Source of the DNA: Bog-756 sp963837805
GTDB taxonomy: Bacteria > Actinomycetota > Acidimicrobiia > Acidimicrobiales > RAAP-2
Assembly: GCA_963837805.1 (NCBI GenBank)
Contig: CAWIOU010000014.1
Location: forward strand, 124,001 to 188,000
Length of the DNA: 64,000 nt
Direction: 5' to 3'
This document shows, piece after piece, positions 54,652 through 63,730 of this stretch (position 1 is the stretch's first letter; the number at the start of each line of letters is the position of its first letter). The position numbers were made by a program, and so were the translations under genes. A model generated the notes under the pieces. That model saw only the letters and a list, made by a program, of their open reading frames with translations. It searched no databases and was not told the origin of the DNA.

Positions 54652-54879
54652 TCACCCAGCGATCCTGAAATTCCTGATGCCCGCGAGAAATTGATCGACC
54701 TCGGCCCGGTGATAACCCTTCCAGCTCTGGTGAAATTCGACACCTTGCACCACCTTCCAGGGGAAGCAGCCGGCGTCGATGGCCATGGCCATCTCCCCGA
54801 GGAAGTCATCGACGTCGTCACGGTCGTACCCCTTCAGCGTCTCCCGGAACTTGAGCGCGCGGACGTCGTTGCCAGTCAT
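54652..54879 (-). CDS. Small DivIVA-like domain protein
   Basis: 75 residues. Two copies of the DivIVA/Wag31-type motif are seen: FRETLKGYDRDDVDDFLGEM and SWKGYHRAEVDQFLAGI (Gly-Tyr-x-x-x-x-Val-Asp-x-Phe-Leu). In DivIVA this N-terminal module binds curved membrane. Here no long coiled coil follows, so it may be a stand-alone membrane-targeting or regulatory fragment. The ATG at 54879 has only a weak ribosome site; a longer start near 54951 is open. Confidence 0.7.
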   Translation of the reverse strand: MTGNDVRALKFRETLKGYDRDDVDDFLGEMAMAIDAGCFPWKVVQGVEFHQSWKGYHRAEVDQFLAGIRNFRIAG

Positions 54880-55124
54880 TGAGTGATTGTAAGTCGGATG
54901 CGACGAACCTGCATGCTGCCCGGGCAGTTCCGGAATCGGCGCTCCGAACATCCTGGTAGGGGCGGCTGCCGACCATTGCCATACAGCTCCGTCCTGGGGG
55001 CTCCGGCGGCGCCACGATCCTTCCCCTACGCTTCAGCTGTGCCGCGGTGACCGCAGGGGACCGGCCACCAATTCGGCCAAGTTCGTTGTGACGGCATGAG
55101 CCGACAAGAGGAGCGAGACCGAAC

Positions 55125-56330
55125 ATGACTGACACCACCGAGACGCCAGCCGAAATCGCCGACCCGGCAGACTCCCTGTTCAGCACCGGAGTGGCCGACG
55201 ATCCGACCGACACCTACCGCGAGCTCCGCCAACGCTGCCCGGTTGCCCGGTCGAACGCACCGGACATGCCCAGCGTCTATCTGTTCGACTACGAGAACGT
55301 GTCGTGGGCCTTGCGGCATCCAGAGGTGTTCTCCTCCGAGGGCGAGGTGCTGTCCATCGGTCAGGAACAGCCCCTGATCCCCGTCCAGGTCGATCCACCC
55401 GAGCACACCGGATATCGACGGCTGCTCAACCGCTCCTTCACCCCCAGACGGATGGCCGAGCTCGAACCCGATGTGCGGACACTCGTCGCCGGGCTGCTCG
55501 ATGGATTCGTCGACGGCGGAGCCTGTGACTTTCACGAGCAGTTCGCCACCCCACTCCCTTCGACCATCTTCCTTCGGCTCATGGGCATGCCTCAGGACGA
55601 CCTCGCCACCTTCCTCCGTTGGCGCGATGACACCGTCCGACCGGCGGTCGAGCCCGGCGACTTCGAAGGTGCTGCGGAAATCCGAGCATCTGCGGGCAAG
55701 GCCATCAGCGAGTACTTCCAGACCGCCATCGACACCGCTCGCGCCGCGCCCGGCGAGGGTCTCATCAGCGAGCTCGTCCACGCCGATTTCGACGGTCGCC
55801 CGTTCAACACCGACGAGCTTCTGGGGATCTGTCACCTCATGCTCCTCGGGGGCCTCGACACGGTCACCGCCACGCTGGACTGCATGATCGTCTACCTGGC
55901 CCAGCACCCGGACCGTCGGCGGCAGTTGGTCGACGACCCGTCGCTGATCCCCGTTGCCATCGAGGAGCTGCTCCGTCATGAGACCCCGGTGATGCTGGTG
56001 CCCCGGGTGGTCAAGACCGGGCTCACCATGTCGGGGGTCGAACTCCATCCCGGCGACCCGGCGATGCTGGTGATCGGTGCTGCCAACGGCGACGAGAGCG
56101 TGTTCGAGGATCCCGGGGCGGTGGACTACGCCCGTGACCTCAACCGCCACCTGGCCTTCGGGGGTGGGAATCACAAGTGCCTCGGGGCCCATCTGGCCCG
56201 GCTCGAGCTCCGCGTCGCCCTCGAGGAGTTCCACCGCCGAATCCCCGACTATCGACTGGCCGACGGAGCGGAGATCCATTTCTCACCCGGCATCCGCCAG
56301 CCCGACTGTCTGCCCCTCGTCTGGGACTAG
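55125..56330 (+). CDS. Cytochrome P450
   Basis: Soluble bacterial P450, 401 residues. The heme-binding loop is FGGGNHKCLGAHLAR with the Cys ligand, the K-helix motif is EELLR, and the I-helix is LMLLGGLDTVTATLD with the oxygen-activating acid/Thr pair. QVDPPEHTGYRRLLNRSFTP is the C-helix region. Substrate not predictable. It needs a ferredoxin and a reductase, neither of which is in this window. Preceded by GAGGAGCGAGA. Confidence 0.95.
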   Translation: MTDTTETPAEIADPADSLFSTGVADDPTDTYRELRQRCPVARSNAPDMPSVYLFDYENVSWALRHPEVFSSEGEVLSIGQEQPLIPVQVDPPEHTGYRRLLNRSFTPRRMAELEPDVRTLVAGLLDGFVDGGACDFHEQFATPLPSTIFLRLMGMPQDDLATFLRWRDDTVRPAVEPGDFEGAAEIRASAGKAISEYFQTAIDTARAAPGEGLISELVHADFDGRPFNTDELLGICHLMLLGGLDTVTATLDCMIVYLAQHPDRRRQLVDDPSLIPVAIEELLRHETPVMLVPRVVKTGLTMSGVELHPGDPAMLVIGAANGDESVFEDPGAVDYARDLNRHLAFGGGNHKCLGAHLARLELRVALEEFHRRIPDYRLADGAEIHFSPGIRQPDCLPLVWD

Positions 56331-56410
56331 GGCGACCGCCGGTGGCAGGACCGTGCTGCTCCCCCGCTCGCGGTGAGCCGGACCCACCGACCGAGCGGGC
56401 GCAGCCGGCG

Positions 56411-57289
56411 ATGGGCCGGGGTACGCGACCGGCGACGGCCGTGGCGGTGGGACCGGGCCGGTTTCTCATGGGCGACGAATCCGACTGGGCCTACCCTGGC
56501 GACGGCGAAGCTCCGGTCCACGAAGTCTCGCTCCCTGGCTTCGAAATCGACCGCCATGCCGTCAGCAACGACCGCTTCGCCGCGTTCGTCGCCGCGACCG
56601 GCTGGCGCACCGATGCCGAACGCTTCGAGTGGTCCTTCGTCTTTGCCGGGCTGCTTCCCGACGACTTCCCCGACACCCGCGGGGTGCAAGGGGCCGAATG
56701 GTGGCGCCAGGTGTTCGGAGCCGACTGGGGCCATCCGGAAGGTCCTCACTCCACCCTCGAGGGGCGGGGTGATCACCCGGTGGTGCATGTCTCGTGGAAC
56801 GACGCCGTGGCCTACTGCCGCTGGGCGGGAGGACGGCTTCCGACCGAAGCCCAATGGGAGTACGCGGCGAGGGGTGGCCTGGCCGGTCAACCGTTCCCCT
56901 GGGGATCCGAGCTCGAACCCGACGGTGAGCACCGGATGAATGTCTTCCAGGGTGACTTCCCCCACCAGGACACGGGGACGGACGGGTTCAGGGGGACGGC
57001 TCCTGTCGATGCGTACCTCCCCAACGGCTACGGGCTCTGCAACATGACCGGAAACGTCTGGGAATGGTGCAGCGATTGGCTTCAGCTCGACTACTACAGG
57101 CAGCCGTCATCAACCCACTCACCACCGGGGCCGGAAACGGGATCGTTCCGGGTGCAGCGCGGTGGCTCGTTCCTCTGTCACGACTCCTACTGCAGGCGGT
57201 ACCGGGTCTCGGCCCGGTACGGGAGCGAGCCGTCCAGCTCGGCCAGCAACGTGGGCTTTCGCTGGGCCGCTGACCCCAAGCCTCCGTGA
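56411..57289 (+). CDS. Formylglycine-generating enzyme (sulfatase-activating, SUMF1 type)
   Basis: Copper-dependent oxidase that converts a Cys of sulfatases to formylglycine. It has 292 residues. GPGRFLMGDESDWAYPGDGE is the opening. HPVVHVSWNDAVAYCRWAGG and RLPTEAQWEYAARGGL are the FGE-sulfatase domain hallmarks. The active-site pair is present in GGSFLCHDSYCRRYRVSAR, with both catalytic cysteines spaced as in characterised FGE, so this is a true FGE and not just a SUMF1-fold relative. It also has MTGNVWEWCSDW. No sulfatase gene is visible. The exact start is uncertain: ATG 56411 or in-frame GTGs shortly after. Confidence 0.88.
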   Translation: MGRGTRPATAVAVGPGRFLMGDESDWAYPGDGEAPVHEVSLPGFEIDRHAVSNDRFAAFVAATGWRTDAERFEWSFVFAGLLPDDFPDTRGVQGAEWWRQVFGADWGHPEGPHSTLEGRGDHPVVHVSWNDAVAYCRWAGGRLPTEAQWEYAARGGLAGQPFPWGSELEPDGEHRMNVFQGDFPHQDTGTDGFRGTAPVDAYLPNGYGLCNMTGNVWEWCSDWLQLDYYRQPSSTHSPPGPETGSFRVQRGGSFLCHDSYCRRYRVSARYGSEPSSSASNVGFRWAADPKPP

Positions 57290-57301
57290 TGGGCCGCGGA
57301 G

Positions 57302-58673
57302 TCAGTTCCGACCGATGCGGGGGGCCGTGCCCCGGGCCACGCTGACCAGGTCCCGCAGTCGCGCCTGGCGCATCCGGCGCTGCTCGGCGACAGCCAGATT
57401 GCCGGCCGGAACCAGTAGACGGAGTCCGTCATGGTGGATCTCGAATCGCAGTGGGGTCTCCAGCTTCGAGCGCCTCACCGTCGACGCCGGCGAATGCCTT
57501 CCCCGACCGTGAGCGCACCTCGAAGTTCTCGACGGTGAACTCATGCCAGTTGGGGCTGCGTCGGCGCTGCCCGATCGCCGACAGCGCAGTGATCGCCGCG
57601 GCCTCGGCACCGCTGGCCCCGGTGACGGCGAAGACCCCGAGAAGTCCGGAGTCGATGCTCCGCCGCTGGGACAGGTCGGGCGCTGGGCCCAGGACGTAGG
57701 GGTTGTTGGAGACCTGGATCAGATACGAACCCTCCACCTCCGCGTCACTCGGATCGGTGAACTGGAGATCGAACGGCGCGTCGGTATTGCCCAGTAACTC
57801 GGGCAGCAGGGCCGTCGAGGTCTCCACTTTGGCGTCGCGATACTGGTCCTGCTGCACGATGGTGGCATAGACACCCAGCGAGACGTTGTTGACGAAGAAA
57901 CGGCCATTGACGGTGGCGTAGTCGACACGGCGTTCGATGGAATCGGTGAAGGCGTAGAGGCTGTGGCGGGGGTCCTCACGGTCGAGCCCGAGGTCGAGGG
58001 CGAAGTGATTCCGGGTCCCCGCGGTCACGCAGACGAAGGGCAGTTCGTGTTCCACGGCGATCGAGGCGACCAACGCCTGCGAGCCATCGCCGCCGGCCAT
58101 GCCCAAGCAATCGGCACCGCGGGCCACCGCGTCACGGGCCAGCTGCTCGAGATCCAATCCCTCGGCCAGCATCACCGTCTCGATCCCGAGCTTCTCGGCC
58201 AGGTCCACGAGTCCGAAACGGCCGACCTTTCCTCCTCCGGACCAGGGGTTGCAGAGGAGCACAGGATGCCGGGGAGGGCCGACCGCCCGACGGTGGTGGT
58301 CGTCCAGCCGTCGGTCGTCGGTGGCCAGCGCCTGTTGAGCCGATCCGAACCCGACGGCGAGTAGAACGGCAAAGACGAGCACTTGGACAAGGGGTCGGTC
58401 TCCGCCCATCGCCGCCCTCACGAACATCGTGATCATGATGCCCACCCCAGCCAACAGGCCCACCGTGGCCAGCACCCGGCGGAACCCCCGTCGGGTGACC
58501 AACCACCATCCACCTGCGGCCGACAACACCAGGCCGATCAAGCCGACGAGTATGTACCCGGCATTCCGAATGAAGAAATCCACCAACTCGACGACCACGG
58601 CGGCCACGGCTAGCAAGGAGACAAGTGCAAACGACCGCCTGCGCCACGAAACCGGGCTGCCGCCTTCGGTCAT
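57302..58673 (-). CDS. Membrane-anchored diacylglycerol kinase-family lipid kinase, frameshifted near the C-terminus
   Basis: The N-terminal 130 residues hold about three or four transmembrane segments (SFALVSLLAVAAVVVELVDF onward). The DAGK catalytic domain then follows with LLCNPWSGGGKVGRFG, the nucleotide motif GADCLGMAGGDGSQALVA, PFVCVTAGTRNHFALDLGLD and FFVNNVSLGVYA. Near the end, FAGVDGEALE breaks frame at TT 57465-57466 (one surplus base). The next frame carries LETPLRFEIHHDGLRLLVP and the tail to the stop at 57302, giving about 457 residues. It probably phosphorylates a lipid, such as diacylglycerol, at the membrane. Confidence 0.88.
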
Positions 58674-58822
58674 GGTCCACCCGCAGCCGAAGTGGGCGCT
58701 CCACTGCTGCGACGATGTCCTTCGGCCGCAGCACCCGTCTTGCTCTGATCCATCGGTCGGCCCTTCCTCTTCAGGTCGGGCAGTCTAACGAAGGCGACCC
58801 CGCTCGGGATTGGGCGGAACAC

Positions 58823-59005
58823 CTAGCGGTTGATCACGCCCCACGGCACGATGGCCTGACAGGTGTTGCACATCGCCAATCCCCCACTCTGGTGCGATGA
58901 ATCACCGATGACCACCTCTCCCGGCGCTCGCTCTGACCGGATCGAGAGCCCGTCGAGGGTCTGGCACACCGGGCACGGAAGTCGTTCAAATCCAACGGTC
59001 TCCAT
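58823..59005 (-). CDS. Small zinc-ribbon protein
   Basis: 60 residues from ATG 59005. Two C-x2-C pairs, in RLPCPVCQTL and LAMCNTCQAI, separated by about 33 residues, form a typical zinc ribbon. It ends in PWGVINR. A longer reading frame upstream is open but has unlikely composition. An LexA-like sequence lies 13 bases upstream of the start. Function unknown. Confidence 0.6.
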   Translation of the reverse strand: METVGFERLPCPVCQTLDGLSIRSERAPGEVVIGDSSHQSGGLAMCNTCQAIVPWGVINR

Positions 59006-59017
59006 CCCCTCAGACTT

Positions 59018-59033
59018 TAGAACGAACGTTTGA
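59018..59033 (-). promoter_or_regulatory. LexA-like sequence upstream of the zinc-ribbon gene
   Basis: TAGAACGAACGTTTGA matches 10 of 12 defined bases of TCGAAC-N4-GTTCGA. It lies just upstream of ATG 59005. It is weaker than the box at ruvC and may be chance. Confidence 0.3.
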
Positions 59034-59176
59034 TCGAGTGGTGGATTCCCGTCCAGGACCACCCGGCAGTCAGACCGAACGGCCGGCCGGGCCGGCCCGG
59101 CGGGCCGGATCCGAGGGATCGCCTCGGCCTGGGCCGCAAGTCGGTTCCGCCCGTTCCCCACCTGACGTCACTGGAC

Positions 59177-59222
59177 GCGACGAGACCCCCGGCTGCCTTA
59201 TCAGTGCCGGGAGTCTCGTCGC
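59177..59222. repeat. 17-bp inverted repeat with 12-base loop
   Basis: GCGACGAGACCCCCGGC (59177-59193) pairs with GCCGGGAGTCTCGTCGC (59206-59222), with a single non-Watson-Crick position (one G-T/G-U or A-C pair depending on strand). There is no U-tract on either side. It could be a terminator, a processed hairpin or the end of a mobile element. Confidence 0.7.
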
Positions 59223-59499
59223 CCTGTGTAGGGACCTCGATTAGATCGTCCCACGCTGGGCCGGGAGCGCCGCCGTGCTGATATCCCCTCCGACGGCCAG
59301 CATGGCGGCGCACCCGGCTTGGTTGTCCCGGAGGCACTCACGGCCAGAGTCGAAAGTCATACGCCGGTGAACGGGCCGCCAGGAGCGGTTCGGTCCGATC
59401 GCTGCCTGAGGGCTGAGACGAGGACGGTCGACGGACATGCCGACCGAAGGGGGACATCCGGCAGGCCTCCGGGCTTCGAAGTACTCGAGTTGCTGGGTC

Positions 59500-59533
59500 C
59501 CCCGAGCACGGCGACGCCAGGTCGTGCTCGGGG
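59500..59533. repeat. 11-bp perfect inverted repeat with 12-base loop
   Basis: CCCCGAGCACG (59500-59510) and CGTGCTCGGGG (59523-59533) pair perfectly around gcgacgccaggt. The loop length equals that of the hairpin 280 bases upstream. Confidence 0.65.
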
Positions 59534-59912
59534 TCCCGGTGACCTCTCCGTGATACCGCCACGAATCCGACTACACCGATTGCGTTTACCAAAATTGACG
59601 ATGGCGGGGTGATCCGGCGGGGGTGCAAGCTGGACTCAGGGGACGGGCAGGGACGGTTGGGGAACCAGGCGCAGTTCTTGCTCCGAACTCGATGACCCTC
59701 GGTCGTGTTGGGTAGTCCGGGGGTCATCAGGTGTGCGACGACCTCCGCTTTGGGCCTCTTCTCGGGGGTCGTCGCGGCCGTTCCCCGGCTGACACGCTCA
59801 CCAAACCTGCGCTCCCGGCACCATCGGCGGGATCCGGAACGCAATGGGCCTAGGCTTCGTTCCGCGTCTTTCGCCGTCCCGCTCGACTCTCGTGCAAGTG
59901 GCCACTTCCCCG

Positions 59913-60013
59913 ACCGGTACGGGCCCGCCCTTGTCCAAAGGGTAGGAGGGCAAGGGCGCCAATCCCAAACCAAGGGGGTCCAAAGTGAGGTTGGCGCAGC
60001 TCACCGTACTGGT
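59913..60013 (+). ncRNA. Candidate structured leader RNA upstream of a secreted-protein gene
   Basis: ACCGGTACGG (59913-59922) pairs with CCGTACTGGT (60004-60013; one G-U pair) and encloses further helices. GCGCCAA (59956-59962) pairs with TTGGCGC (59991-59997), and CCCTT (59928-59932) with AAGGG (59938-59942). GCCCTTG (59927-59933) can alternatively pair with CAAGGGC (59951-59957), which would compete with both inner helices. A closed multi-branch layout with exclusive alternatives, 140 bases before an ATG, is what a cis-regulatory RNA would show. No known riboswitch class is matched. Confidence 0.35.
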
Positions 60014-60151
60014 TTTAAGGCACTCGGTTACTCCCGAGTAAGCGAAGGGACCACGGGAGGGGTAGGACAGCCTCCAGGTGCGAATGCCGTTTTCAGGGTA
60101 CGCTCGGGCCGATCCGGAGTGTCCGGTGCAAAAGAATACAGGGGGTAGTTC

Positions 60152-60590
60152 ATGCGTCGTTTTGTAACCGTGGCATTGACCGCTGCGGCACTAGCCATTC
60201 CATCAGCCGCACTCGTGGGTATTGCCGCTCCGGCAGGCGCGGTGTCCCATGTCACGTGCTCAACACTGAAGGGCACAACCACCGGGACAGTTACCGTGGG
60301 CGGCTGCTTGCCAACGCAGTCGACCAACAAGACCGTCAGCGGAAATCCTCGCAAAGCTGGCAAAGGGTGGGACGCTCAAGTGGGCACCCAGTGGAAAGAC
60401 CACAATCATCAGCAAGCCAGTGCTCACGACCGGAAAGGCATGTCCGGTAGGTTGTACGGAAGAGATTGCGACCGGGAACGTTACTGGTGGCACCTCGGCC
60501 TATACCAAGAAGGGCGATGTCTTCTCGGCGAAGGTATGCTTCAAGGGATCAACGGTGAGCATTTTGAAGGGTTCAAAAGTCCTTCTCTGA
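60152..60590 (+). CDS. Small secreted protein, frameshifted
   Basis: A clear signal peptide (FVTVALTAAALAIPSAALVG, cleaved near APAGA) is followed by SHVTCSTLKGTTTGTVTVGG and a short Thr/Gly/Ser-rich mature domain. After about 60340 the protein continues in another frame as LKWAPSGKTTIISKPVLTTG, CPVGCTEEIATGNVTGG and FSAKVCFKGSTVSILKGS, ending at TGA 60588-60590. The composition matches the first part perfectly, so one surplus base in between is likely. Corrected length is about 145 residues with four or five cysteines. It resembles small secreted beta-rich proteins of actinobacteria without known function. AGGGGG precedes the ATG. Confidence 0.68.
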
Positions 60591-60614
60591 CCTCACAAGC
60601 TTCATCGACTGACC

Positions 60615-60649
60615 GACAACGCCCCGCCTCGACGTAGCGGGGCGTTGTC
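60615..60649 (+). terminator. Strong 13-bp terminator-like hairpin
   Basis: GACAACGCCCCGC (60615-60627) and GCGGGGCGTTGTC (60637-60649) pair perfectly with a nine-base loop. It lies 25 bases after the secreted-protein stop and downstream of the convergent amidohydrolase, so it may serve both. No U-tract is present. Confidence 0.7.
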
Positions 60650-60755
60650 GCGTCCGGGCCAAGAACGCCCGGTCCTCGATGGAGTCCATCTCGAGGATCG
60701 GGTCGGTCCGTGGACCTCGCTCATTCGCGAGACTTCCATTTGCAGGCATTGGTGG

Positions 60756-61887
60756 TCAGAGCAATCCGAGCAGTTCGGCTCCATTCCGCCAGAAGAACCG
60801 ATCTTGACTGGATTCATCGAACGTAGACAGGGCCTCACCAAATACTTCAAACGGTCGCCGACCGCCTTCGGGATGGGGATAGTCGGTCGAGAACATGAAC
60901 AATTCCGGCTCCGCATTGTTCGAGCAACCAGGCCGTGTCCTCGAACGGGAAGGGCGTGAACCGCACCTGCCGGCGCAGATACTCTGACGGTAGAAGCGGG
61001 AGGGTCTTCAACGTCGGTTCAAACTTCGAAAACGAACGATGGGCGTAGTCGACGTTTCGCAGCAGTCCTGGCACCCACGTCGCCCCCAGCTCGATAGCGG
61101 CTCCGCGTAACGTCGGATGGCGCTCAAACACACCATCGAGAGCCAGACACGCGAGGAAGCGTTCGGGCGAGTGGTGGACGACCGGAAAGTCCTTGGCTCG
61201 AAGATTCTCGCCACCCCCCAACCAGTCGCGGGGACGGGGAAGGCCATTGTTGTGAAATGCCTTTGGCAATAACTTCCCCCCGCCGACATGGAGAACGAAC
61301 GGCACTCCCGCTTCGGCCAGTCGGGCCCACAGAGGATCGAGATCGGTGTGCGTCGGTGAGAAGTCCCCGGGCGCCTCAGAGGGTATCCACACTGCTGCTA
61401 CCCCGAGGTCGATTGCCTCTTCGAGCGCCACGACGGCCCGTGCGGGGTCGGCGAGGGGCACAAATCCGACGGCCATGAGCCGTGAGTCGGGGGCACAGAA
61501 TGTCGTCATCGCCCGGTTGAGTGCTTGGGTACCCCCATAGAGAATGTCGAGACTCTTACTCCGGGCGAATTGGACCAAGGCGAAGGTAGGGAAAACCAAC
61601 TGAGCGTTGATCCCGAGGGCATCGAGTACCCGAGAGCGCACTTCGGGGTCGAGCGCACCCGGAGCCATCCAACCCTTTGGGCCAGTCAGTACTTCGGGGC
61701 CGATCTCTTGATGGCGGTGCGCATCCCACAATTCGGGAAGGCTCGACATCAGTTCATCCGCCTTTGCTCCGGCACCTCGAAGGGTAAGGGGCAGGAGTTG
61801 GTCTCGGACCTGGGGGTCGGCGAAGGAACCCAGCCAATCCTCAGTCTCCATCAGATGGCTGTCAGCATCGAAGATCGCTGTGGTCAT
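60756..61887 (-). CDS. Amidohydrolase-2 family protein (ACMSD-like), frameshifted near the C-terminus
   Basis: Metal-dependent TIM-barrel hydrolase or decarboxylase, about 377 residues after correction. It opens MTTAIFDADSHLMETEDW (metal-site D-x-H form), followed by MAVGFVPLADPARAVVALEE, PFVLHVGGGKLLPKAF with a ligand His, and GAAIELGATWVPGLLRNVDY. Near 60912 one surplus G shifts the frame. The next frame supplies LFMFSTDYPHPEGGRRPFEV, with the conserved metal Asp, and ends at 60756. ATG 61887 has a perfect GGAGGA site. It probably acts on a cyclic or carboxylated aromatic breakdown product. Confidence 0.86.
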
Positions 61888-62124
61888 GAAATTCCTCCGT
61901 GCTGTGGCATGTCGAAGCTGGATCAAGCGTAGACCTGGTGGTTCAGAGATGTCTCGAGAGACACATCCGGCGCTGTGGGGAACCCTGACCCTGCTGAAGA
62001 CCCGGATGACGGACAATTTCCGCACGGTGAGGTGCGGATGTTTCTGCGCCCGCCACCCAATGCCAGAAATGGGACCTTCACCAGGAACGTTTGCCTAGGC
62101 GCTCGAGGACCCGAACCCCCGACC

Positions 62125-63357
62125 TCAGCCGTGCCGGGCCTCCACGATGAGGGCAAAGGCAAGCGATATCGCGGCCAGGAGGGCAAGAAGTAATCCAGCG
62201 GAAAATGTCGTCGGCCAATAGCGCAACTCGATAGCATGGCGGCCCGGCGGAACCTGCGCCTGGAGCATGATGCCGGCATACGATTCGAGTTCCAACGGCT
62301 TGCCGTCAATGGTGGCGTGCCATCCCGGCACATCGGTCAGCCGAAGTCGAAGTGTCTGCTGCGTCCTCGCATCGGTCTCCAGCTTCCAGGATGCGGGGTC
62401 GGGATGGCTGACCGGGACATCGGTCCCCGATGCCGTCAACGACGGAAAACCACCCCGGTGGGGTGTTGGAGTCAGCGTGGCCGCGGAGGCACCGGGGATC
62501 CTGTAGAGGTCCTCGTCCCCGATCCTCTTGACGAACACGCCTCCTTTGGGTCCTCTTCGTCCGTGCGCATCAAGGACGAAGCTGAGCCCGTAGACCCGAG
62601 CAACGGATGCCGATTTGATCCCGGGGCAGTACTTCGAGACGGTCGGGGCACCCGCCGAGTAAGGGCGTTTTCCCGTGACTTGCGCCCACGACTGGTAGTA
62701 GCCACGTGGGAGCATGGGGTCGTACAGCGACAGTTCATCGACGTCATACAGGATATTGACGTTCGGGCGGAGGCCGAGTCCCGGCGTGCGGAAGCATTGA
62801 GCGGAGCCCAGCCCCACCAGGGAAGTCCCAACTGCCTTCTGCAACGCGGCCTCGCCAGGGGTTGCAGCGTCGTAGGTGGCGGTCGAGTGCTCGAGGGGAG
62901 CACCCTGGGCGACCAAGAAGGCGGTCGCGCAGACCAGGAACACCAGCCCCACCGCCCAGGCAATCGCGGGCGCTCGACTGTCAGGAACGACCGTTCTTCA
63001 GGCTACAAGAGTTAGCACGCCGACACCAGCCAGCCCGACGACTGTCTCCACGGCAGCCCAAGCGATTCCCGCACGTTTCGTCGACGCAGCGGCGGTGGTG
63101 AGCTCTCGTCCCCCAAAAACCCAGATGATGAGGAGCGCACCGGCCGCAAGAGCAAATCCCGTGCCGAGCCACCGACGCACCAGCCGGTCCCGGACCCCTC
63201 TGAGCTGATCCTGCGCCCCTAGAACCGCATCGGCTGCCTCAAGGCGCATCACGGGGTTGCCGTAGCGATTGACGGCTGCCAAGGTCGAATCCAAGGCGTG
63301 TTCCGCCACAGGGCTCCGGCCGGCATGGTCCAGGTACGCCCGCTTCCTCGGATCCAT
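62125..63357 (-). pseudogene. Remnant of a large membrane protein (YfhO-like C-terminal part) with an in-frame stop
   Basis: Two stretches in the same frame are separated only by TGA at 62998-63000. The first (63357 to 63001) has two hydrophobic helices (FALAAGALLIIWVFGG and AWAAVETVVGLAGVGVLTLV). The second has a helix (LVFLVCATAFLVAQ), a periplasmic domain (NVNILYDVDELSLYDPML), RLTDVPGWHATIDGKPLEL, PPGRHAIELRYWPTTFSAG and a final helix. The last blocks resemble the C-terminus of YfhO-type multi-helix membrane proteins, normally about 800 residues. The N-terminal helices are absent. It could instead be two separate genes, or the stop could be an error. Confidence 0.5.
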
Positions 63358-63730
63358 AGATGCACGTTTCCGACGACTCACCGTGTCGGTAAAGGGTACC
63401 TTCACGCTTCGCGGGACTGACTGATGCCATTTTCCCAGTTCAGACACCCTATGTGAGTCTCGGGACGATGTATCCCTATCCCCCATCAGATGTATCGTCA
63501 ATGGGGTCCGAATATATGCAGGTCGCCTGCTGTAGTTCGTGCAGTCCACGCTCAGGATGGACCGGAACAGATAGCAACTCGTCGAACCTCTGAATGATGA
63601 CCACGCCGAGCGGCAGTCGCGTTTGCACTACAGGCGCCTACTCAGCGTAGACAGAGCCCGTGTCTCGACGTAATCTCTCCCTGTCGAAGGAATGATCCAG
63701 TCGGGTCTGGCGGACAAAGGGAGGGGCGGG
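63358..63730. other. Intergenic region, nothing recognised
   Basis: About 370 bases between the decayed membrane-protein gene and the divergent acyltransferase. It is lower in GC than the rest. I see no gene, hairpin or clear operator beyond short AT-rich patches that could hold the acyltransferase promoter. Confidence 0.5.

Larger units (their letters stand above)
59006..60151. other. Long gene-free region with hairpins and a candidate structured RNA
   Basis: About 1.15 kb in which none of the open frames on either strand has protein-like motifs or a convincing start. It holds a LexA-like site, two long hairpins and a candidate structured RNA close to the downstream secreted-protein gene, each listed separately. 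Confidence 0.65.

Noticed and set aside
59338..59973. A 211-codon frame on the minus strand in the gene-free region
   Set aside because: Composition is Arg/Ser/Pro-rich, with no motif, no good ribosome site and no supporting neighbour.
59913..60013. Assignment of the leader to the c-di-AMP (ydaO), cyclic di-GMP, cobalamin, SAM-IV or TPP riboswitch classes
   Set aside because: None of the conserved cores of these classes is present; only short scattered matches occur.
62095..62130. tRNA-like 3' half (T-arm-like ggggttcgggtcctc on the minus strand)
   Set aside because: No matching acceptor, D- or anticodon arm is found at the right distance, and the T-stem has mismatches. A tRNA fragment used as an attachment site remains conceivable but unsupported.
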